DNA of 10,858 nt from assembly GCA_015661465.1 (NCBI GenBank), contig DQVZ01000129.1, positions 1 to 10,858 on the forward strand, written 5' to 3'. Both the position numbers and the translations under genes were made by a program. Source of the stretch: Aquifex aeolicus. GTDB taxonomy: Bacteria > Aquificota > Aquificia > Aquificales > Aquificaceae. The notes below the pieces were generated by a model that saw only the letters and a program-made list of their open reading frames with translations, was not told the DNA's origin and did no database searches. Shown here one piece after another: positions 1 through 5,791 of the stretch (positions are counted from its first letter, which is position 1; every line of letters starts with the position of its first letter).

Positions 1-117
1 AGAAAGGATGCGGAAGAACTTATAGATAATAATCCAGACCTGAAGGGTTTGGATACCCTCAAAAAATTAATACTTTACAAGTATGGCAAGAAGTTAGACC
101 TCAGCTCGGTAGCCTGA
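1..117 (+). CDS. recG: C-terminal end of a probable ATP-dependent DNA helicase RecG (partial, 5' end outside window)
   Basis: The plus-strand frame is open from base 1 to the TGA at 115-117 and gives 38 residues, starting RKDAEELIDNNPDLKG and ending KKLDLSSVA. The pattern of Ala-Arg/Lys-rich helix, 'ELID..P', a run of leucines and a 'YGKKLDL' tail resembles the extreme C-terminus of RecG, which in many bacteria ends with a similar helix followed by a 'yG..ldL' tail. RecG is a superfamily 2 helicase that remodels stalled replication forks and Holliday junctions. No helicase motif lies inside the window, so the name rests on a weakly conserved tail. Another protein with a similar tail is possible. 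Only one base (118) separates its stop from the stop of the convergent flagellar gene, so the two 3' ends abut with no room for a terminator between them. Confidence 0.5.
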   Translation, partial: RKDAEELIDNNPDLKGLDTLKKLILYKYGKKLDLSSVA

Positions 118-118
118 G

Positions 119-805
119 TTAAATTATATTGTTAACTTTTCCTTGGACTTCATCATTCATCTGTATGAGCTTTGAAAAAATCTCGTGAGCCCTTAGGGTT
201 TCTATTATTTTCACAACTTCTTTAATAGCATTCACATTTGAAGCCTCATAAAAGCCTTGAAATATTTTGTAATTTTGAGCAGGAATCGGGGTTCCCGTAA
301 AGAAGTCTTCACCCATTTTTTGAAGATTTGTGAGGGAAAATATACCGAGCCTTGTAGCGGGATTACCGTCTATAAATATTTCCCCTTCGGAAGTTACACT
401 TATCTCTCCTTGCACCGCAATAGGATTTAGATTTTCATCAAGTACAAAGTATCCTTCTTCTGTAGTAAGTAATCCTTCTTCGTTTATACGAAAAATTCCT
501 TTTCTGGTATAAATAATGTTTCCTTCTTCGTTCATAACTGCAAAAAATCCTTCTCCCTCAATAGCAAAATCTAATGGATTATCCGTTTTTACTAAACTTC
601 CCTGAGAAAGAATTGTTCTTACGTCCCCTATGACCGAATAAGCGTATACACCATTTGGAACATAATAGCTCAGTGAACTTAAAAAATCTTTTTTAAAGCC
701 AGGTGTATTGACATTAGCTAAATTGTTTGAAACCACATCCAGCTTTCTCTCCTGGAGAAGCATACCCCCACCTAAAATGTATATAGATTGATAATCGGTA
801 GCCAT
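119..805 (-). CDS. flgF: Flagellar basal-body rod protein, FlgF/FlgG family (FlgF-like)
   Basis: The 228-residue protein belongs to the axial family of flagellar rod and hook proteins, secreted by the flagellar type III system and assembled in the periplasm. The N-terminal signature NNLANVNTPGFK is at residues 27-38. A central D1-type domain follows (about 70-150), with NPLDFAIEGEGFF, YTRKG.F and GLLTTEEGYFVL. The C-terminal helix begins YEASNVNAIKEVV (about 186-198), the usual 'SNV' segment that packs against the N-terminal helix. There is no cleavable signal peptide, as expected. FlgG is usually about 260 residues and FlgF is often shorter, and the typical FlgG insert after the N-terminal motif is missing, so FlgF is favoured over FlgG. 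Its ATG overlaps the TAA of the upstream regulator by one base (TAATG). No good Shine-Dalgarno is visible before it, which suggests translation coupled to the regulator. Confidence 0.8.
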   Translation of the reverse strand: MATDYQSIYILGGGMLLQERKLDVVSNNLANVNTPGFKKDFLSSLSYYVPNGVYAYSVIGDVRTILSQGSLVKTDNPLDFAIEGEGFFAVMNEEGNIIYTRKGIFRINEEGLLTTEEGYFVLDENLNPIAVQGEISVTSEGEIFIDGNPATRLGIFSLTNLQKMGEDFFTGTPIPAQNYKIFQGFYEASNVNAIKEVVKIIETLRAHEIFSKLIQMNDEVQGKVNNII

Positions 806-1374
806 TATAGACTTAATTTTATTCTCGTTCCTAAACTCATCAAACGGTGAATTTCTTCAAGAGCATCATCAAAGTCCAAAACTTTCCCACCAAATCCCCT
901 TGAAAATTTTTCAGCTATATATCTATCACTGAAAGCAAATGCCGAGGGACTACAACATGGACTTATATCAGCTCCCACTACATACCAGCTGGTGAAGGCA
1001 TTTACCGGATTACAACTTACAAAATCTTTCATTATTATAGACTCTACTTTATCGCTTAATTTTCTGAAAGCCATGAAACCGCAATGGGGGCAGCATGCGT
1101 GAACTTTTTTTCCTTCATTTAAAAAGAGAATTACATTGAATCTTCCATCTATGTCTTTGGTGCATATAACACAATGCTGGGGGTTACTTTCATTTTCCTT
1201 TAGACTTACTGTCCCATGTTTTCTTTCTATAATACCTTCCTTTTCCAGTTCCTTTATGTCCCTATATATAGTCATAAGAGACACTTTAAATATATCCGCT
1301 AACTCCTTTGGTGTTCTTTCTTTCTCTTTCAATAATTCCAGGATTTTCTGTTTTCTTTCCTTTTCTCTGCTCAT
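805..1374 (-). CDS. DeoR-type winged-helix regulator fused to a cysteine-rich NosL-like domain
   Basis: The 189-residue protein has two parts. Residues about 5-55 form a DeoR-type winged helix, with 'RKQKILELLKEK', 'TPKELADIFKVSLMTIYRDI' as the recognition region, and 'KELEKEGIIERKHG' as the wing. Residues about 66-180 resemble the NosL copper-binding family: CxxC at C68/C71, CCPHC at 94-98, C121, the typical 'WYVVGAD' near 130, CC at 140-141 and 'FGGKVLDFDDALEEI' near 161-175. Eight cysteines plus His67, His92 and His97 make metal binding plausible, where copper-binding NosL proteins use Met and Cys. I infer a metal- or redox-responsive repressor; target and ligand are unknown. There is no signal peptide, unlike lipoprotein NosL, so it is cytoplasmic. 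The start chosen is the ATG at 1374, directly before the helix-turn-helix and 13 bases after the rnr stop. A TTG at 1410 would add 12 residues and overlap rnr; neither has a clear Shine-Dalgarno. Confidence 0.78.
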   Translation of the reverse strand: MSREKERKQKILELLKEKERTPKELADIFKVSLMTIYRDIKELEKEGIIERKHGTVSLKENESNPQHCVICTKDIDGRFNVILFLNEGKKVHACCPHCGFMAFRKLSDKVESIIMKDFVSCNPVNAFTSWYVVGADISPCCSPSAFAFSDRYIAEKFSRGFGGKVLDFDDALEEIHRLMSLGTRIKLSL

Positions 1375-1387
1375 ACAATAAAAATTC

Positions 1388-3505
1388 TTAGCTTGCTTTA
1401 TGTTTTTCAAGTTTTTCTATAAGCTCAAACTCTACCCTTGCCCTTTCTTCATCTACACCGATACACCTTACTTTGACATGGTCTCCTAACCTGAAAATTT
1501 TTCCCGTTCTAACTCCTACGAGTCTGTGGGCTGGTTCGTCAAAAACGTACTCGTCATCAGTTAAAGTGTTTATTTTCACCAGTCCTTCAACTAGATTTTC
1601 TTCCAATTCAACAAAAAATCCGAAAGATGACACTCCTGTTATGATACCTGTAAACTCCTCTCCTATTCTGCTCTTCATATACCTGGCTTTTAGGTAATCT
1701 ATAGCCTCCATTTCTGCTTCATCTGCAAGTCTTTCCTGTTTTGAAAGGTGATGACCGGCTTCTTCTAGGTAAGCTATAGTTTTTTCATAATCTATTTCTT
1801 CACCCTTCAATGCTCTTTTAAGAAGTCTGTGTACTATAATATCGGGATATCTCCTTATAGGAGAAGTAAAGTGGGCATAATGTTCAAGAGCAAGTCCGAA
1901 GTGACCTACGTTATGGGGACTGTATTTCGCCCTCGCCATAGCACGAAGGGTTAAAAATCTTACTAGATTCTCTTCGGGTTTTCCCTCAAAGTCTTCAATT
2001 ATTTTCTGGAAGAACTTGGGAGTGTATTCGTTAGGTTTTCGCACTTTATAACCTAATCCTTCGAGTATCTCCAATAGATTTTCCACTCTCTCCTCATCCG
2101 GAGGTTCATGCACTCTGTAAAGACAAGGATATCCGACACTTTCAAGGTGCTTAGCAACTGTCTCGTTCGCAGAAATCATAAAATGTTCAATAAGTCTATG
2201 AGCAATATGTCTCTCATAGGGATAAATAGCCGTAGGCTCACCGTATTCATCAACAATTACTTCAGCCTCAGGAAGGTCAAAGTCTATACTACCCATTTCC
2301 CATCTCTTTCTGCTCAAAATCCTGTAAAGGGTTTCCATTATTCTGAGAGGTTCAACTAGCTGAGGATACTTCTTTTCTAGGCCGGGGTCTCCCACTATTA
2401 ATCCCAGGGCTTCGTTATAGGTGAGTCGTGCTTTACTTCTTATTACACTTTCATATATATCGTAGGATTTTAAGTTGCCACTGTCGTCAAAAACCATTTC
2501 AACTGTGAACGCAAGCTTGTCTTCATTAGGTCTTAAACTGCAAAGTTTTGCCGATAATTTTTCTGGGAGCATATGGAGTGCCCTATCGGGGAAGTAAAAA
2601 GTAAATCCTCTCTTGTAGGCCTCTTTATCGGTTTCCGTCCTTTCCCTTACGTAGTAGCTTACATCCGCTATGTGAACGTATAACCTGTAATATCCTTCAG
2701 GGGTCATTTCTATGGCAACTGCATCATCAAAGTCCCTTGCCTTTTCCGGGTCTATGGTGAAGCAAACTTGGTCTCTCAAATCCCTTCTTTTTTCTATTTC
2801 TTCCGAAGGTATTTCTTCGGGTATTTCCTCTACTTCCTTTAGAACTTTTTCGGGATAAGTTGTAGGAAGGTTATACTTCCTGATGATTACATCGATAGCT
2901 ACAAATTTCTTTTGAGGATCGCCAAGAATTTCAACTACTTTTCCCCTAGGAGGGGATTTTCTTCCCGGGAACTGGGTGATTTTGACCACTACAACCACGT
3001 TTTCGTCCAGTTTAGAGCAATCCTTTTTTGAAAGGAAAATTTTGTGATGGGCATTATCGTCCAGAGGTATAGCGTAGCATTTATCATCCTCAGAAACTAT
3101 CTTCGCCACTATATCCTTTCTAGCCCTTTTTAAAACTCTTAAAATTCTTACTTCTTTTTTTCCCCTAAACTCCGTAATTCGAGCCTTTACCTCGTCTCCG
3201 TGAAAAACTTTCATCATTTCAAAGGGAGGAATGTATATATCTTTATGTCCTTTAACTTCAAGAAAACCGAAACCTCCCGGATAGGCTATAACTTTTCCGG
3301 TAACTACCTCCTCCCCTGTGTATTCATATTTACCCTTAACAACTCTTACCCTTTCAGATTTTTTGAGCTTCCTCATTACCTTTTTAAGGAGTTTTCTATC
3401 CTTTTTGCTTAAGTTAAGAGCTTTAGCTATCTGAAGGAAATGCAGAGGTTTTTTCTTCTTGGAAAGGAGTTTTAGAACTTCCTTTTCTAATTTTTCTTTA
3501 TCCAT
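1388..3505 (-). CDS. rnr: Ribonuclease R (RNase II/RNB family 3'-5' exoribonuclease)
   Basis: The 705-residue protein degrades RNA processively from the 3' end and can go through structured RNA; in other bacteria it acts in mRNA decay, rRNA quality control and trans-translation. It has a lysine-rich N-terminal winged helix (about 1-60), two cold-shock/OB domains (about 66-200), the RNB catalytic domain (about 240-570) and a C-terminal S1 domain (about 614-697). The catalytic motif TIDPEKARDFDDAV supplies D252, D258, D260 and D261, matching the four metal-binding aspartates of the family. The later signature HFTSPIRRYPD is at about 545-555. The length is normal for RNase R, allowing for a short C-terminal tail. 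The reading frame stays open upstream to 3586, but the ATG at 3505 starts exactly at the conserved helix (MDKEKLEKEV) and follows a TATAAT. It is first in a run with the NosL-like regulator and flgF. Confidence 0.95.
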   Translation of the reverse strand: MDKEKLEKEVLKLLSKKKKPLHFLQIAKALNLSKKDRKLLKKVMRKLKKSERVRVVKGKYEYTGEEVVTGKVIAYPGGFGFLEVKGHKDIYIPPFEMMKVFHGDEVKARITEFRGKKEVRILRVLKRARKDIVAKIVSEDDKCYAIPLDDNAHHKIFLSKKDCSKLDENVVVVVKITQFPGRKSPPRGKVVEILGDPQKKFVAIDVIIRKYNLPTTYPEKVLKEVEEIPEEIPSEEIEKRRDLRDQVCFTIDPEKARDFDDAVAIEMTPEGYYRLYVHIADVSYYVRERTETDKEAYKRGFTFYFPDRALHMLPEKLSAKLCSLRPNEDKLAFTVEMVFDDSGNLKSYDIYESVIRSKARLTYNEALGLIVGDPGLEKKYPQLVEPLRIMETLYRILSRKRWEMGSIDFDLPEAEVIVDEYGEPTAIYPYERHIAHRLIEHFMISANETVAKHLESVGYPCLYRVHEPPDEERVENLLEILEGLGYKVRKPNEYTPKFFQKIIEDFEGKPEENLVRFLTLRAMARAKYSPHNVGHFGLALEHYAHFTSPIRRYPDIIVHRLLKRALKGEEIDYEKTIAYLEEAGHHLSKQERLADEAEMEAIDYLKARYMKSRIGEEFTGIITGVSSFGFFVELEENLVEGLVKINTLTDDEYVFDEPAHRLVGVRTGKIFRLGDHVKVRCIGVDEERARVEFELIEKLEKHKAS

Positions 3506-3515
3506 TATGTTTAAA

Positions 3516-3521
3516 ATTATA
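3516..3521 (-). promoter_or_regulatory. Candidate -10 box (TATAAT) for rnr, implying a nearly leaderless mRNA
   Basis: The minus strand reads TATAAT here, with 10 bases between its last T and the rnr ATG. A start site about 7 bases downstream would leave a leader of only a few bases, too short for a Shine-Dalgarno, and none is visible. At 16-17 bases upstream the -35 region is poor (GAGATG or similar). The hexamer match is exact but isolated, so promoter activity is inference. Confidence 0.45.
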
Positions 3522-3574
3522 GGGGATTGGAAGGAAAACATCTCTAATGACGTAGAAATCCATCTAGGTAAAGA

Positions 3575-3588
3575 TTTTGCTTGCAAAA
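3575..3588. repeat. 14-bp palindrome TTTTGC-TT-GCAAAA in the rnr/motA divergent region
   Basis: Two perfect 6-base arms (TTTTGC and GCAAAA) flank a TT centre. The site lies between the rnr and motA starts and overlaps the place where the -35 element of the proposed motA promoter would sit. It could be an operator for a dimeric regulator. A short palindrome in AT-rich intergenic DNA could also arise by chance. Confidence 0.35.
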
Positions 3589-3608
3589 AGGCTCACATAA
3601 ACCGATAA
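3582..3608 (+). promoter_or_regulatory. Candidate sigma-28 (FliA) flagellar promoter for motA-motB1-motB2
   Basis: ACCGATAA at 3601-3608 matches the flagellar sigma-28 -10 consensus GCCGATAA at 7 of 8 positions and lies 12 bases before the motA ATG. The -35 octamer expected 11 bases upstream (3582-3589, TGCAAAAA) is a poor match to TAAAGTTT. Stator genes are classic late-class sigma-28 targets in other bacteria, and Aquifex is known to have this sigma factor and its anti-sigma FlgM. The leader would be only about 5-6 bases. Confidence 0.55.
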
Positions 3609-3620
3609 ATTATTTTAGAA

Positions 3621-4385
3621 ATGGATGTAGGAACACTTATAGGTGTAATAGCTGCTTTTCTAATGGTAATTATTTCGATACTTATAGGAGGAAGTATCAC
3701 AGCATTTATAAACATACCTTCTATATTCATAGTTGTGGGAGGGGGAATGGCCGCGGCTATGGGAGCTTTTCCCCTCAAAGATTTTATAAGAGGAGTTCTT
3801 GCCATAAAAAAGGCCTTCCTGTGGAAGCCTCCCGACATGAATGAGGTTATAGAAACGATAGCGGAAATTGCTTCAAAGGTAAGGAAGGAAGGAATTTTAT
3901 CCCTAGAAGGAGATATAGAGCTCTATTACCAAAGAGACCCGCTTCTCGGAGACATGATAAGGATGCTCGTCGACGGAATAGATATTAATGAAATACGTTC
4001 TACCGCGGAAACGGCTTTAGCCCAACTAGATGAACAACTTTCAACGGAAGTAGCTGTATGGGGAAAGTTAGCGGACTTATTTCCCGCCTTTGGTATGATT
4101 GGAACCCTCATAGGGCTCATCCAAATGCTCAGGAACTTAAATGACCCCTCTGCATTGGGTCCCGGTATGGCAGTTGCATTGATAACTACTTTATACGGAG
4201 CTATTTTGGCAAACGCCTTTGCTACGCCCGTGGCCAATAAACTCAAGAAGGTTAAAGATACGGAAATACTTATAAAAACAATTTACATAGAGGCTATAGA
4301 AAAAATCCAGAAGGGAGAAAATCCGAATGTTATTAAGCAAGAGGTTGCAATTATGCTCGGAGTAGAACTTCCGGAAGAGGTATAA
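3621..4385 (+). CDS. motA: Flagellar motor stator protein MotA
   Basis: The 254-residue inner-membrane protein forms the ring of the ion-driven stator that turns the flagellum together with MotB. Membrane segments are visible at about 4-24, 30-50, 152-172 and 182-203. The cytoplasmic loop holds R88 and E96 in SKVRKEGILSLEGD, matching the conserved charged pair (R90/E98 in E. coli) that contacts FliG. The two conserved prolines are P155 in DLFPAFG and P203 in ATPVANKL. The fourth segment reads ALITTLYGAILAN, resembling sodium-type PomA rather than E. coli MotA, so sodium coupling is a reasonable inference. The length fits PomA/MotA from non-enteric bacteria. The ATG at 3621 gives the family's usual MDxxTxIG start. 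It is first of three stator genes, and a sigma-28-like -10 element lies just upstream. Confidence 0.95.
   Translation: MDVGTLIGVIAAFLMVIISILIGGSITAFINIPSIFIVVGGGMAAAMGAFPLKDFIRGVLAIKKAFLWKPPDMNEVIETIAEIASKVRKEGILSLEGDIELYYQRDPLLGDMIRMLVDGIDINEIRSTAETALAQLDEQLSTEVAVWGKLADLFPAFGMIGTLIGLIQMLRNLNDPSALGPGMAVALITTLYGAILANAFATPVANKLKKVKDTEILIKTIYIEAIEKIQKGENPNVIKQEVAIMLGVELPEEV
4373..4380 (+). promoter_or_regulatory. Ribosome-binding site of motB1 inside the end of motA
   Basis: GGAAGAGG lies in the last codons of motA, 8 bases before the motB1 ATG. It supports that start and suggests that MotA and MotB1 are translated together. Confidence 0.6.
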
Positions 4386-4388
4386 GCT

Positions 4389-5096
4389 ATGGCTTTCAAA
4401 AAGAAAGAAGAATGTCCAAAACCTCCCTCGTGGATTATAAGCTTCGGTGACCTTATGTCTTTACTTCTTACATTCTTCATACTTCTGTACTCAATGAGCA
4501 TAATATCCTTAGAAAGGTTTTATCAAGTTCTTAAGGGTATAGTATCGGCTTTCGGGGCTAAGTCTGTAGTTTTTGAACAGGGAAAGCTACCCGAGGGAAG
4601 AAGAATAGATATCCCTTTGGAAAATTTCTATATAAGAAAAGTAAAGTATAAAGAGTTAAAGAAAACAGCTCAGGAAATTAAGGCAGAACTTTCGAAATAC
4701 GGTATATGGAGTGACTATGCTGTAGTTGGTGAATGTCTGAGGATAAGAGTAAACACGGATAAATTCTTTCCTCCGGGAGAAGCTCGACTTTATCCGGAAG
4801 CCAGACGTTTAGTTCTGGATATGTGTAAAAAACTATCCCCTCTTTCTTTGCCCATAGATATTGAAGGACACACTGATAACAGACCTATATCCACTTCTAT
4901 TTTTCCAAGCAACTGGGAACTTTCAGTTGCAAGAGCCATTAGCGTAATCAGAGTTTTTGTAAATCAATGCGGTTATCCTCAGGATAAATTAACAGCCGTT
5001 GGCTTTGCCGATACAAAACCAATAGCGGACAACAATACTGCCACGGGAAGACAAAAAAACAGAAGAGTGGAGTTCTGTATAAAGCTTATACCGTGA
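4389..5096 (+). CDS. motB1: Flagellar motor stator protein MotB, first copy (intact peptidoglycan-binding domain)
   Basis: The 235-residue protein anchors the stator to the cell wall and supplies the ion-binding aspartate. It has a short cytoplasmic tail (MAFKKKEECPK), one membrane helix (about 19-39) carrying D21 in SFGDLMSLLLTFFILLY, equivalent to E. coli D32, and then a linker. The periplasmic OmpA-like domain (about 115-235) has IEGHTDNRP with D163, SNWELSVARA with R182, and GRQKNRRVEF near the end. D163 and R182 are the pair expected to grip diaminopimelate of peptidoglycan. It starts 3 bases after the motA stop. Its first 11 residues are identical to those of the second motB, showing a tandem duplication. 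Confidence 0.94.
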   Translation: MAFKKKEECPKPPSWIISFGDLMSLLLTFFILLYSMSIISLERFYQVLKGIVSAFGAKSVVFEQGKLPEGRRIDIPLENFYIRKVKYKELKKTAQEIKAELSKYGIWSDYAVVGECLRIRVNTDKFFPPGEARLYPEARRLVLDMCKKLSPLSLPIDIEGHTDNRPISTSIFPSNWELSVARAISVIRVFVNQCGYPQDKLTAVGFADTKPIADNNTATGRQKNRRVEFCIKLIP

Positions 5097-5099
5097 GGG
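5095..5099 (+). promoter_or_regulatory. Ribosome-binding site of motB2 overlapping the motB1 stop codon
   Basis: GAGGG begins inside the TGA of motB1 and ends 6 bases before the motB2 ATG. It fixes the start and suggests coupled translation of the two paralogues. Confidence 0.55.
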
Positions 5100-5105
5100 C
5101 AAGAT

Positions 5106-5783
5106 ATGGCTTTTAAGAAAAAAGAAGAATGCCCAAAGTCACCTGCATGGCTTACAAGTTTTTCAGACCTTATGTCTTTGCTCCTTACATTCTTTATTCT
5201 TCTATACGCTATGAGTACTTTAGAAATTCCTGCTTTGGAAAAGTTCCTATCTTACTTTAGAAAGAATCCGGAATTTCATCCCGAAAGAACCTCAATAATT
5301 CAACAAATTAATCATCCGAAAGATTATGCGGTGAAAATAAAAAAGAGGATTAGTAAAGTTCTACCCCCTTGGGCCTATCAAATAGTTGTTTCGGAGGAAT
5401 ATGTAAAACTAAGGCTTTTCGACAGAATATTCTTCCAAAACGGCGATTTTAGGCTCACCGATAAGGGTATAAAAACTCTTGAGGAAATAGCACCCTTATT
5501 AATATCACTTGAGGATAAAATCTCAAATATAAGAATAGAGGGCCATGTCAGCCCAACTATTGAAGTAAAAAATTCCATAGTAAAGGATAAATGGGAACTT
5601 TCAGGAAGAAGAGCTACCGAAGTATTAAGGTATCTTGAAAGAAGAGGAGTAAAACATAATAAGCTTGTAGCTGTAGCTTACGGAGACACAAGACCCCTAT
5701 ACAGATGGAGACAAAGTATCTTGATTGAAAGAAATAACAGAGTAGAAATAGTGATTTACTTCAAAAGAGAAAAAGAGAAATAA
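5106..5783 (+). CDS. motB2: Second MotB-like stator protein with a degenerate peptidoglycan-binding site
   Basis: The 225-residue paralogue of the preceding MotB shares the N-terminus MAFKKKEECPK and the helix DLMSLLLTFFILLY, with the ion-binding Asp again at D21. The OmpA-like domain is recognisable (about 95-220) through RIEGH, KWELSGRRATEVLRYL and ERNNRVEIVI. However, the usual 'HTD' reads HVS, with Ser149 replacing the Asp that binds diaminopimelate. NRRVE has become NNRVE, and the segment between HVS and WELS is altered. R169 of the binding pair is kept. The linker is shorter and unlike that of MotB1. MotA could therefore pair with either MotB to give two stator types, or with both in mixed dimers; weaker or different wall anchoring of MotB2 is inference. 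It starts 9 bases after motB1 ends. From memory, published work on the Aquifex stator treats both copies as functional. Confidence 0.88.
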   Translation: MAFKKKEECPKSPAWLTSFSDLMSLLLTFFILLYAMSTLEIPALEKFLSYFRKNPEFHPERTSIIQQINHPKDYAVKIKKRISKVLPPWAYQIVVSEEYVKLRLFDRIFFQNGDFRLTDKGIKTLEEIAPLLISLEDKISNIRIEGHVSPTIEVKNSIVKDKWELSGRRATEVLRYLERRGVKHNKLVAVAYGDTRPLYRWRQSILIERNNRVEIVIYFKREKEK

Positions 5784-5791
5784 TTAAAAAA

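Noticed and set aside
1375..1410. Longer start (TTG at 1410) for the NosL-like regulator
   Set aside because: It would overlap rnr by 23 bases with no clear ribosome-binding site; the ATG at 1374 sits directly before the helix-turn-helix. Not excluded.
3569..3576. TAAAGATT as the sigma-28 -35 element of motA
   Set aside because: It matches the consensus at 7 of 8 positions but lies 24 bases from the -10 element instead of about 11.
3506..3586. 27-codon upstream extension of rnr in the same frame
   Set aside because: It runs through the TATAAT and the divergent promoter region, its residues do not look like the family N-terminus, and the ATG at 3505 begins the conserved helix.
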